This document shows positions 7,787-14,155 of a DNA stretch of 14,155 nt, piece after piece. The DNA comes from Sphingomonas bacterium (GTDB lineage Bacteria; Pseudomonadota; Alphaproteobacteria; Sphingomonadales; Sphingomonadaceae): contig JAJAZM010000046.1 in the NCBI GenBank assembly GCA_026785645.1, positions 1-14,155 of the forward strand. Direction: 5' to 3'. Position 1 is the stretch's first letter; each line of letters starts with the position of its first letter. The translations under genes were made by a program, and so were the position numbers. The notes under the pieces are model-generated. The model saw only the letters and a list, made by a program, of their open reading frames with translations, did not search any database and was not told the DNA's origin.

Positions 7787-7878
7787 ACACTCGCGCTCCA
7801 GGCCGTAGCCGGTGTCGATCAGCACCGGGCCATCGGCTCGGTCTCGATCAGCAGGTGATGGATGGGCGTTCTGTCGAG
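7787..7878 (-). pseudogene. Possible MBL-fold metallo-hydrolase remnant, frameshifted
   Basis: On the minus strand one frame reads LDRTPIHHLLIETE and, after a shift of one base, another reads DGPVLIDTGYGLE. Joined, they give the 'HxLLIET-dGpVLIDTGYG' opening strands of metallo-beta-lactamase-fold hydrolases. The HxHxDH metal-binding motif that should follow is absent: the next frame reads ECLMRVIHWF and then loses any resemblance. The upstream edge runs into the start of the M23 gene on the opposite strand. Only about 30 residues support this, so it could be chance. Confidence 0.35.
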
Positions 7879-7886
7879 GGGGAACG

Positions 7887-9086
7887 ATGACTCTGAAGAT
7901 TGTGGGGATCGCAGGCTGGTTCCTGGCGGCGAGTGCACCAGCTTTCGCGGCCAGTACAGCCCTGCCTCTTCCCGAAGGCTGCGAGGTAGCTGGCTCCGGC
8001 ACAGATTCGAGCGCCGCAAGCGCGCCGGACGCACCGTCGTTTCCGCCGGTGCAACTACAGATTCGCACACCCTTCGAGCCCACGGTCTTCCCGGCCGGCG
8101 GCTACAACTATCTGCTCTATGAGCTGCATCTCCAGAATTTCACGGACGGCCCGCTCGCCCTGCGTGGCCTCGAGGTGTTCGATGCCGACCGCCGCAAGCC
8201 GATTGCTTCTCTTGTCGGTCAGCGCCTTTTCGAGAAACTGGTTCCAATCGGCGCTGACGTGCTCGACAGCGACGATCCATTGGTGGCCGGCCGGCTGGCG
8301 GTCGCATTCATCTGCCTCGCGTTCGATAGCCGCAGCGCGCCTCCCGCCAAGCTAAGCCATCGCGTGCTTCTGGCTGGCTCCGTCGCAGATGGTCCAACCA
8401 TCGGAACACGCAACGGGAAGCCGAAGGTGCTTGCGCCCCCTGTATCGGGAACCGACTGGATGGCGGTCAGCAGTCTGAGCAAAGGCTCCCATCACAGGTC
8501 GGGCCTCTTTGTCGCCGGAGGACTCGCCCAGATTTCCCGTCGCTATGCCGTGGACTGGAAGCGGGAGCAGAAGGGCGCCTTCTTCTCCGGCGACGCGCGC
8601 AACGTCCGCTCCTACCATTCCTACGGTCAGGACGTGCTGGCCGTGGCGGATGCAATGGTCGTCGTGGCTAAGAACGGCTTTCCCGATAACATACCTCGCA
8701 CCGCTGCTGGCTTCGCGACGGCGGTGCCGGTCACCATGGAGACGGTTGCTGGCAACTCGGTCGTGCTGGACCTGGGCGATGGCCAGTTCGCATATTACGC
8801 GCACCTGAAACCTGGCAGCGTGCGCGTGAAGGTCGGCGACCGTGTGCTGCGGGGGCAGTCATTGGCGTTAGTGGGCAATTCGGGCGACGCGCGAGAGCCG
8901 CATCTACATTTTCAGGTGACCACCAGTCCCGAGATCCTCGCCAGTGAAGGCCTGCCCTACGTGATCGATCGCTTTCGCGTGAAGGCCGCCGATGGGAGCT
9001 CACAGGATCGAGTGCGCGAGTTCCCGCTGAGTAATGCGGTGATCGACTTTGGGGCTGGCGAAGCCTTGGCAGATCAGCGGCCTTGA
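7887..9086 (+). CDS. Secreted M23-family (LytM-like) peptidase, probably degenerate
   Basis: The 399-residue protein has a Sec signal peptide (MTLKIVGIAGWFLAASAPAF, likely cut after AFA at 19-21) and an N-terminal beta-rich domain of unknown role (about 60-165, YNYLLYELHLQNFTDGPLAL). The M23 domain follows from about 200. M23 enzymes cut peptidoglycan cross-bridges using zinc held by HxxxD and HxH. Here HLH (339-341) and the conserved H306 in YYAHLKPG are present and D223 remains. The first ligand is missing: the HxxxD position reads R219-Y-A-V-D223. The protein may therefore be inactive, act as a regulator, or bind metal differently; I recall family members with similar wording. GAGGGGG before ATG 7887 fixes the start over 7812. 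It stands alone between two 52-bp direct repeats. Confidence 0.8.
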   Translation: MTLKIVGIAGWFLAASAPAFAASTALPLPEGCEVAGSGTDSSAASAPDAPSFPPVQLQIRTPFEPTVFPAGGYNYLLYELHLQNFTDGPLALRGLEVFDADRRKPIASLVGQRLFEKLVPIGADVLDSDDPLVAGRLAVAFICLAFDSRSAPPAKLSHRVLLAGSVADGPTIGTRNGKPKVLAPPVSGTDWMAVSSLSKGSHHRSGLFVAGGLAQISRRYAVDWKREQKGAFFSGDARNVRSYHSYGQDVLAVADAMVVVAKNGFPDNIPRTAAGFATAVPVTMETVAGNSVVLDLGDGQFAYYAHLKPGSVRVKVGDRVLRGQSLALVGNSGDAREPHLHFQVTTSPEILASEGLPYVIDRFRVKAADGSSQDRVREFPLSNAVIDFGAGEALADQRP

Positions 9087-9251
9087 GGGTCAAGTCGCCC
9101 AAAAGAGGGTGACAGTGTCAGCCAAGAATCCGCCTTGAGCCGATCTCTGCCGATGCCGATTGATCCATCGAGCGTCTGCTTTCCGATCGTTCTAGTCCAA
9201 AGCTGACCGACCGCCAGCGGCCACAACATGACGCTCCCTGCTCACTCGCTA

Positions 9252-9280
9252 GTGTCCACTTTCCACCCAAATCGGACATT
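9252..9280. repeat. Degenerate tandem copy of the hairpin repeat unit
   Basis: This 29-base unit aligns without gaps to 9287-9315: both have the pattern xTGTCCxCTTTCxACCCAxx followed by CGGACATT. Six bases separate the two. The changes break part of the stem seen in the intact copy, suggesting that this is an older, decayed copy. Confidence 0.65.
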
Positions 9281-9288
9281 CGGCTTAT

Positions 9289-9340
9289 GTCCGCTTTCGA
9301 CCCATTGCGGACATTAAGACTGCGGCCGCTTCGCGCCCAT
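9289..9340. repeat. 52-bp direct repeat, right copy, with perfect hairpin
   Basis: It matches 7602-7653 at 50 of 52 positions. Its first part, with two bases to the left, forms a perfect inverted repeat, ATGTCCGC (9287-9294) with GCGGACAT (9307-9314), around a 12-base loop. There is no adjacent T-tract in either direction, so it is not a standard terminator. It lies just downstream of the LysR stop codon. Confidence 0.85.
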
Positions 9341-9345
9341 CTCGT

Positions 9346-10305
9346 TCACTCACGTTGCTTACGTGACTTCCCGAAACCGATCGTTCGTTCAGAGTCTGGT
9401 CGATCGACGGAAAGCGAGGGATCAGTCCGTGCATCTCTGGTCAGTAGGGGGCCCAGGAGTAGGTTGGGGAACCGGCGATGCTGAATGATGGCGTAGAAGT
9501 TTTCGGTAAGCTGCGGGATACGGCAATGCTCGACCAGCACCCCGGATTCCAGCTCGTCTCGAACGACGATCCGCGGCACGAGCGTCACGCCTTCGCGCTC
9601 ACGGGCGAGCAGGCGCAGCATCGCCATGTCATCGACTTCAGCCAGGACGATCGGACGGATTCCCGCCAGATCCATCAGATGGTCAAAGCCGACCCGGATG
9701 TCGCTGTCGAGGCTCGGCAGCAAGATCGGCTCATTGCGCAGGTCTTCGGGAAAACGGAATTTGCGTTCGTCCGCTCGGGGACGGCCGACCAGGCTGACCG
9801 GCTGTTCGTCAAGCAGGTGATTACGGAAGCGCGCGCGGGCATCTTGAGGGGCGGCGCTATTCGACAGAACGACATCAATGGCATGCGATTCAAGCTGTGC
9901 GAGCAGGTCACGTATCGTGCCGGAGCGAACGATCAGCTCGACGTCCGAGCGACCGACCAGCGGCCGCAGGAACTCGAGCTGGAAATTTCGCGACAAGGTC
10001 GTGAGCGCGCCGACCCTTAAAACTTGGCGGCTTGATAAAGATCGCCCTTCAAGAGTGCTCATCAGCTCGTCGCCAGCCTGGAACATTGTGTCAGCATAGT
10101 CGAGCGCGATCTTGCCGGCCTCGGTCAAAATCAGCTTCTTGCCCGACCGTTCGAACAGCGGATGTCCCATCTGATGCTCGAGTTTTCGGATCTGCACAGA
10201 CAAGGCCGACTGCGACAGGTTCATATGCGCTGCGGCTCGAGTGAGACTTCCGTCATGAGCGACCGCCCAGAAATAGCGAAGATGGTTATAATTGAGGGCT
10301 CTCAT
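9346..10305 (-). CDS. LysR-type transcriptional regulator, likely regulator of dabBA
   Basis: A 319-residue LysR-family protein. The N-terminal winged helix-turn-helix is typical (LRYFWAVAHDGSLTRAAAHM, then LSQSALSVQIRKLE, ending GHPLFER at about residue 52). A linker helix follows and then a periplasmic-binding-like effector domain (about 95-295). The NYNHLRYFWAVA opening resembles the NhaR-like branch. The last 25 residues, after LLTRDARTDP, are polar and unlike a folded domain. It is transcribed away from dabB across 108 bp, the standard layout for a LysR protein controlling its divergent neighbour. The effector is unknown; a metabolite reporting carbon limitation or pH/sodium would fit the context. 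No ribosome binding site is visible: the ATG at 10305 is one base from a LysR-box-like dyad, so autorepression or a leaderless message is possible. Confidence 0.88.
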   Translation of the reverse strand: MRALNYNHLRYFWAVAHDGSLTRAAAHMNLSQSALSVQIRKLEHQMGHPLFERSGKKLILTEAGKIALDYADTMFQAGDELMSTLEGRSLSSRQVLRVGALTTLSRNFQLEFLRPLVGRSDVELIVRSGTIRDLLAQLESHAIDVVLSNSAAPQDARARFRNHLLDEQPVSLVGRPRADERKFRFPEDLRNEPILLPSLDSDIRVGFDHLMDLAGIRPIVLAEVDDMAMLRLLAREREGVTLVPRIVVRDELESGVLVEHCRIPQLTENFYAIIQHRRFPNLLLGPLLTRDARTDPSLSVDRPDSERTIGFGKSRKQRE

Positions 10306-10328
10306 ATCGTTCTATTAAAGCGAACGAT
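10306..10328. promoter_or_regulatory. LysR-box-like operator (T-N11-A dyad)
   Basis: ATCGTTC (10306-10312) and GAACGAT (10322-10328) form a perfect 7-bp inverted repeat with a nine-base AT-rich spacer. The inner TTC-N9-GAA gives exactly the T-N11-A geometry recognised by LysR-type regulators. It abuts the regulator's start codon and lies 86 bases before the dabB start, so one site could serve both autoregulation and activation. Confidence 0.7.
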
Positions 10329-10336
10329 GCTGCGGG

Positions 10337-10342
10337 TAAAAT
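10337..10342 (+). promoter_or_regulatory. Candidate -10 element for dabBA
   Basis: TAAAAT differs from TATAAT at one base. No good -35 lies upstream at 16-18 bases (best TTAAAG at 10315-10320), which is usual for an activator-dependent promoter. It sits between the two dyads. The start point would be near 10349, placing the second dyad in the leader. Confidence 0.35.
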
Positions 10343-10364
10343 GAATTTTCTTCGCAATGACGAT

Positions 10365-10385
10365 TTCACTAGAAACGTTAGTGAA
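10365..10385. promoter_or_regulatory. Second perfect dyad upstream of dabB
   Basis: TTCACTA (10365-10371) and TAGTGAA (10379-10385) are a perfect 7-bp inverted repeat around a seven-base spacer (GAAACGT). Its sequence and spacing differ from the first dyad, so it may bind a different protein, a second conformation of the LysR regulator, or act in the RNA as a leader hairpin. It ends 28 bases before the dabB start codon. Confidence 0.5.
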
Positions 10386-10400
10386 CCGATGTGCGAATCA

Positions 10401-10406
10401 AGGGGG
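10401..10406 (+). promoter_or_regulatory. Ribosome binding site selecting the dabB GTG start
   Basis: AGGGGG is seven bases before GTG 10414. This favours the GTG over the in-frame ATG at 10357, whose extra 19 residues are polar and overlap the second dyad. Confidence 0.6.
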
Positions 10407-10413
10407 ACATTCC

Positions 10414-11973
10414 GTGCCGATCGATCTTTTGCCACTGCTGGCACCGGTGCTGCTGCTTGTCAGCGCGCTAGCCGGCTTCATGAGCCCTGGTCGCCGCCCG
10501 GGCATCTCGCCCCGGCTGGCCGAAATCGCCACGTTGATGTCGGCGCTGATCGCGGCGCTCTCGATGGGCGTGCTGATCACGAGCGGTCCGGGCACAAGCC
10601 GATTGCTCGGTGCGGACGGCATGGGGTTTTCGGTTCGGCTCGATTGGGTCAGCAGCGTGATGTTCCTGCTCGTGGCGTTCGTCGGCTGGGTCGTGGTCCG
10701 ATATTCGAGGACCTATCTTGATGGCGAGGCACGGCAGGGGGCTTTTACCGGCTGGATGTGCATGACGCTCGCGGCGGTGCTTTTGCTGGTGACGTCGGGC
10801 AATTTGTTCCAGCTGGTGCTGGCCTGGATCGCGACCAGCATCTTCCTCCACCGCTTGCTGCTATTCTATCCGGACCGGGTGCAGGCGCAGCGCGCCGCGC
10901 GCAAGAAACTGGTCACCGCCCGGCTGGGCGATGTCGCGCTGATTGGTGCAGCGACGCTGCTGACGATCGGCTTTGGCACGACCGATATCGCCACGATCCT
11001 TGACATTGCTCGCTCGGGCGAAGGCCATGGCATTGCAACCGTTGCCGCGGCGCTGCTCGCGCTGGCCGCAATGCTCAAGTCCGCGCAATTTCCGACGCAC
11101 GGCTGGCTGACCGAGGTGATGGAAACGCCAACCCCGGTCTCCGCCCTGCTCCACGCAGGCGTCATCAACGCAGGGGGCTTCCTGCTGATCCGCTTTGCCG
11201 ATGTGATGATGCTGGCGCCGGGTGTTCTGGCCGTGTTGGTGATGGTCGGCGGCTTCACGGCGATCTTCGGCGGCATGGTCATGCTTACGCAGCCAGCGGT
11301 CAAGACCTCGCTTGCCTGGTCGACCGTGGCACAGATGGGTTTCATGATGCTGCAATGTGGCCTCGGGCTCTTCGCGCTCGCGTTGCTGCATATCGTCGCT
11401 CACTCGTTCTACAAGGCGCACGCCTTTCTCGCCTCGGGTGGCGCGGTTGACCAGATTGCCGGCTTCCGCCGCCCCGGTGCGGTTGCGATCCCGAATGCCG
11501 CGGCGGTCGGCCGTGCCTTTCTGGTGGCGCTCGGCATCTATCTTGGCGTCGGTCTGGTGTTCGATATCGGGGATAAATCGCCCCAGGCCATCGCGCTCGG
11601 TGCGATCCTGATCTTCGGTGTCGCCTATCTCTTGGCACAAGGCCTCGCCGATATGGCACCACGCGCCTTGACCCAGCGAATTGCGGTCAGTGCAGTCGGG
11701 GCCTCGCTCGGTTACTTTGCGCTTCAGGCGGCGACGAGCTGGTTGCTGATCGGCACCTTGCCGGCAACGCCTGCGCCCGGCCCGCTGGAATGGGCGCTGA
11801 TCATACTCGCGGTCTTCAGCTTCGGAGTCGTCGCGGTTGCCCAGGCGATGTTCCCGTTGTGGGCTTATCACCCGGCAGCCGGTGGCCTGCGCGTCCATCT
11901 GTCGAACGGACTTTATGCCAATGCGGTCTTTGATCGCCTGCTGGGTGGCTGGTCCACCCGCCGCGCCTCGTAA
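10414..11973 (+). CDS. dabB: DabB: proton-conducting membrane subunit of inorganic carbon transporter
   Basis: A 519-residue, highly hydrophobic protein of the NuoL/MrpA-type proton-conducting family (Proton_antipo_M), with about 13 or more TM segments. The core motif is MLKSAQFPTHGWLTEVMETP followed by TPVSALLHAGVINAGGFLLIR; K222 and H229 correspond to proton-pathway residues of complex I antiporter-like subunits. A second hallmark is HSFYKAHAFLASGG. With dabA 20 bp downstream this is the DabB subunit, which is proposed to couple the proton motive force to CO2-to-bicarbonate conversion by DabA at the inner membrane. A GTG start at 10414 is chosen from the AGGGGG site. NuoL itself is unlikely because no other nuo gene is nearby. 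The gene is divergent from a LysR regulator. Confidence 0.9.
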   Translation: MPIDLLPLLAPVLLLVSALAGFMSPGRRPGISPRLAEIATLMSALIAALSMGVLITSGPGTSRLLGADGMGFSVRLDWVSSVMFLLVAFVGWVVVRYSRTYLDGEARQGAFTGWMCMTLAAVLLLVTSGNLFQLVLAWIATSIFLHRLLLFYPDRVQAQRAARKKLVTARLGDVALIGAATLLTIGFGTTDIATILDIARSGEGHGIATVAAALLALAAMLKSAQFPTHGWLTEVMETPTPVSALLHAGVINAGGFLLIRFADVMMLAPGVLAVLVMVGGFTAIFGGMVMLTQPAVKTSLAWSTVAQMGFMMLQCGLGLFALALLHIVAHSFYKAHAFLASGGAVDQIAGFRRPGAVAIPNAAAVGRAFLVALGIYLGVGLVFDIGDKSPQAIALGAILIFGVAYLLAQGLADMAPRALTQRIAVSAVGASLGYFALQAATSWLLIGTLPATPAPGPLEWALIILAVFSFGVVAVAQAMFPLWAYHPAAGGLRVHLSNGLYANAVFDRLLGGWSTRRAS

Positions 11974-11993
11974 TCGAACCGGAGTTATCCAGC

Positions 11994-14155
11994 ATGACCC
12001 AAGCAACTGTGGCGACGGTGATCGATCACGCGCCGCTGATGGCCGCTGCCGACAAGGCCGCCCGCGCGATCCCGCCGGTCTGGCCGCTGGCATCGAGCGT
12101 CGCGGTCAATCCCTTCCTCGGCCAGGCCGAGGAGACGCTGGCGGAGGTCGCCGCACGGCTTGGCCGGATTGGCGGCATACAAGTGACGATGCCGCGCAGC
12201 TGGTTTGCGCAGAAGATTGCAGGCGGCGAGATGATCGATGCCGATCTGTCGGCAGCGCTCGCGGTCGCACCGGTGGCGCTACAGCCGATCGATCTGGCGA
12301 CGCTCAAGAAGGCAGTGCTGGAGGCATCCCGGCCGACCCAGCCGCTCCCAACGGTTGCCGAATTGGCGACAAAGGAAACCGGCACAGACTGGCCGGGGCT
12401 GATTGGCGAACGTTTTGGCGCCTGGGCAGCTTCCTATTTCGATGAGGGGCAGGCGCTGTGGGGCGCGCCGCCGATCAAGGGCGCTTATGCGGCCTGGCGG
12501 GCGGTGGCGGCGCATGATCTGACGGCAGAGATCGCCGGGTTGAAGGGCTTTGCCGCCCACGTCTCGACCGCGCCCGACCTTGCTTCGGCTGCGATTGCGC
12601 GGGCGGTCGACCGGCTCGGGCTTCCGCCAGCAAGCCTCGAAACCTATTTCCATCAGCTGCTGATGTCGCTGGGTGGGTGGGGGCAGTATGCCCGCTACAA
12701 GCTGTGGCAGGCCGAGCTCCTTGGCGGCGACGATGCGACGATCACCGATTTCCTCGCGATCCGCCTGATCTGGGAGGAGGCGCTGTTCGCCATGGTCGGC
12801 CCGCAGATTGCGAGCCGGTGGTCCAGAACCTGCGAGGCGCATGCCGAGCCGATCAAGCCGACCCGCGATCATCTTGTAAACAGCGTCCTCCAGGAAGCGG
12901 CAGAGCGGGCGGCGCAACGCAAGCTGGCGCAGATGTTCGCAGCTTCGCCCGCGATTGCCAATCATGCCCGGCCCGCCTTGCAGGCGGCATTCTGCATCGA
13001 TGTCCGCTCGGAGGTCTTCCGCCGCGCGCTGGAGGCGGTCAATCCCTCGATTCAGTCGCTTGGCTTTGCCGGCTTCTTCGGGCTGACGGCATCGCACAAG
13101 CGGTTCGGCTCGGATGTCTCCGAGCTGCGCCTGCCAGTGCTGCTCAATCCGGGCGTGACCAGCGTTTCGGGCGGCCCCGACGACGCGTCAGCTGATCAAA
13201 GCCAGCGTTATTCGGCCCGCAGCAAGCGCGCCTGGGGCCGCTTCAAGCTCGCCGCCGTCTCGTCGTTCGCCTTCGTCGAGGCGACCGGGCCGGTCTATAT
13301 CTTCAAGCTGATCCGCGACGCGCTCGGCCTGCACCCGACACCTTTGCCCAATGATCCAGCCCCCCGGCTTGAACCGGCGCTCGATCTCGAGGCACGGACC
13401 GGGGCTGCAGAAACCGTGCTGCGCGCGATGTCGCTGACGGGCAATTTCGCGCGCGTAATCCTGTTTGCCGGGCACTCCGCGAATGTCGTCAATAACCCGC
13501 ATGCCAGTGGCCTGCACTGCGGCGCGTGCGGCGGTTATTCGGGCGAGGTCAATGCACGGCTGCTGGCGGCGCTGCTCAATGAGCCAGCGGTGCGCAAGGG
13601 GCTCGAGCCCAAGGGCATCCGCATCCCGGAGGATACGCTGTTCGTGGGCGGGCTGCATGACACGACGACCGATGCGGTGATGCTTTATGCCGATGATCAT
13701 CCCTCGGCCGCACATGCGGAGGATCTCGCGCAGATCAAGCGCTGGCTGGCGGCCGCCGGTAGCGTCACGCGCGGCGAGCGGGCGCTCCGCCTGCCGCGCG
13801 CAACCGGCGAGGAAACGATCACGAAGCGCAGCCGCGACTGGTCTGAAGTGCGGCCGGAATGGGCGCTGGCCGGGTGCAAGGCGTTCATCGCTGCGCCCCG
13901 CAGCCGCACCTCTGGCAAAAGCCTTGAGGGTCGTGCCTTCCTGCATGACTATGACTGGAAGCAGGACAGCAGCTTTGGCGTGCTCGAACTGATCATGACC
14001 GCGCCGGTGGTGGTGGCGAGTTGGATCAGCCTGCAATATTATGGCTCGACCGTCGCACCGGAGACCTTCGGCGGCGGCAACAAGCTGCTCCATAATGTCG
14101 CAGGCGGCATCGGCGTGGTCGAGGGCAATGGTGGGCTGATGCGCGTTGGATTGCC
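11994..14155 (+). CDS. dabA: DabA: zinc-dependent subunit of inorganic carbon transporter, 3' end outside window
   Basis: The reading frame is open from ATG 11994 to the right edge (720 complete codons) without a stop or visible frameshift. It starts MTQATVATVIDHAPLMAAAD and soon has PPVWPLASSVAVNPF, the family opening (DUF2309). DabA has a beta-carbonic-anhydrase-like zinc site that hydrates CO2 vectorially in the cytoplasm. The expected ligands are all present: C334 and D336 in FCIDVRSE, H494 in FAGHSANVVNNP, and C509 in GLHCGACGG. The H-to-C spacing of 15 agrees with my memory of the Halothiobacillus protein (C351, D353, H524, C539). Family members are about 800 residues or more, so roughly a tenth is missing. 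GGAG (11981-11984) precedes the start. It is co-transcribed with dabB, with a 20-bp gap. Confidence 0.93.
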   Translation, partial: MTQATVATVIDHAPLMAAADKAARAIPPVWPLASSVAVNPFLGQAEETLAEVAARLGRIGGIQVTMPRSWFAQKIAGGEMIDADLSAALAVAPVALQPIDLATLKKAVLEASRPTQPLPTVAELATKETGTDWPGLIGERFGAWAASYFDEGQALWGAPPIKGAYAAWRAVAAHDLTAEIAGLKGFAAHVSTAPDLASAAIARAVDRLGLPPASLETYFHQLLMSLGGWGQYARYKLWQAELLGGDDATITDFLAIRLIWEEALFAMVGPQIASRWSRTCEAHAEPIKPTRDHLVNSVLQEAAERAAQRKLAQMFAASPAIANHARPALQAAFCIDVRSEVFRRALEAVNPSIQSLGFAGFFGLTASHKRFGSDVSELRLPVLLNPGVTSVSGGPDDASADQSQRYSARSKRAWGRFKLAAVSSFAFVEATGPVYIFKLIRDALGLHPTPLPNDPAPRLEPALDLEARTGAAETVLRAMSLTGNFARVILFAGHSANVVNNPHASGLHCGACGGYSGEVNARLLAALLNEPAVRKGLEPKGIRIPEDTLFVGGLHDTTTDAVMLYADDHPSAAHAEDLAQIKRWLAAAGSVTRGERALRLPRATGEETITKRSRDWSEVRPEWALAGCKAFIAAPRSRTSGKSLEGRAFLHDYDWKQDSSFGVLELIMTAPVVVASWISLQYYGSTVAPETFGGGNKLLHNVAGGIGVVEGNGGLMRVGL

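Larger units (their letters stand above)
7587..7886. other. 300-bp gap between the exporter and M23 genes
   Basis: The gap holds the left 52-bp repeat copy (7602-7653), an unassigned stretch (about 7654-7786) with no supported gene, and the putative MBL-fold scrap (7787-7878). I see no convincing sigma-70 promoter for the M23 gene and no intrinsic terminator for the exporter genes. The last bases (GAGGGGG at 7876-7882) are the ribosome binding site of the M23 gene. Confidence 0.7.
9087..9345. other. Gap after the M23 gene, rich in repeat copies
   Basis: No gene is supported here. It contains a small dyad TGACAGTGTCA (9110-9120), a short match to the repeat start at 9173-9183 (CGTCTGCTTTC), two tandem repeat units (9252-9280 and 9287-9315) and the right 52-bp repeat copy (9289-9340). 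No terminator with a T-tract follows the M23 gene. The repeat ends five bases before the stop codon of the LysR gene. Confidence 0.7.

Noticed and set aside
9287..9320. The 8-bp hairpin as a terminator for lysR or the M23 gene
   Set aside because: There is no T-tract on either strand and the loop is 12 bases long, so it is better treated as a repeat element.
7587..9345. An insertion sequence around the M23 gene
   Set aside because: There is no transposase or recombinase gene, and the flanking repeats are direct rather than terminal inverted repeats. Target-site duplications were not seen.
9287..9484. A short plus-strand ORF starting MSAFDPLRTLRLRPLR
   Set aside because: It begins inside the dispersed hairpin repeat and then runs antisense to the lysR gene. 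This type of peptide is a common artefact of the repeat.
10357..10413. An upstream ATG start for dabB at 10357
   Set aside because: The 19 added residues are polar, unlike DabB N-termini, overlap the second dyad, and lack a ribosome binding site. GTG 10414 has a strong one.
10861..12093. A minus-strand open frame of 410 codons across dabB and the start of dabA
   Set aside because: It is opposite two well-recognised genes, rich in Arg, Gln and His, with no recognisable motif.
12279..14093. Minus-strand open frames within dabA (12279-13097 and 13188-14093)
   Set aside because: The plus-strand frame carries all DabA motifs and zinc ligands continuously; these are GC-skew shadows.

Overview
The window is GC-rich, densely coded DNA from an alphaproteobacterium, most likely a sphingomonad (Sphingomonadales). 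Three things point there: an alpha-type SspB next to fumC, a small lipoprotein of a type I associate with sphingomonads, and a dispersed intergenic repeat whose translation (NVRNGSKAD) I recognise from many sphingomonad annotations. These are recollections of family patterns, not database results.

Layout, left to right. Positions 1-748 carry two minus-strand housekeeping genes: the 5' end of fumC (fumarase, cut by the window edge) and sspB (ClpXP adaptor). Diverging from them is a HIT-family nucleotide hydrolase (797-1174), followed by a 12-TM amino-acid permease (1296-2873) that ends in a strong intrinsic terminator. A PfkB/adenosine-kinase-like sugar or nucleoside kinase (2926-3921, minus) and a small lipoprotein (4021-4368, plus) come next. 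The lipoprotein converges on queG (4365-5399, minus), the last step of queuosine synthesis, with overlapping stop codons. A NatA/NatB-type ABC exporter pair (5428-7586) diverges from queG.

From 7587 to about 9345 the region changes character. A secreted M23-peptidase-like protein (7887-9086) lies between two near-identical 52-bp direct repeats (7602-7653 and 9289-9340). Its flanks hold further degenerate repeat copies and a possible frameshifted scrap of an MBL-fold hydrolase. This looks like a small inserted or recombined accessory island.

From 9346 to the end is an inorganic-carbon accumulation locus. A LysR-type regulator (minus) diverges from dabB (membrane proton-conducting subunit, GTG start) and dabA (zinc-dependent, carbonic-anhydrase-like subunit, open at the right edge). 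All four expected zinc ligands of DabA are visible. The 108-bp regulator/dabB intergenic region contains two perfect 7-bp dyads. One has exact T-N11-A LysR-box geometry and begins one base from the regulator's start codon. This regulated bicarbonate/CO2 uptake module, in what appears to be a non-autotrophic lineage, is the most biologically interesting part of the window. No tRNA, rRNA, CRISPR array or transposase gene was seen.
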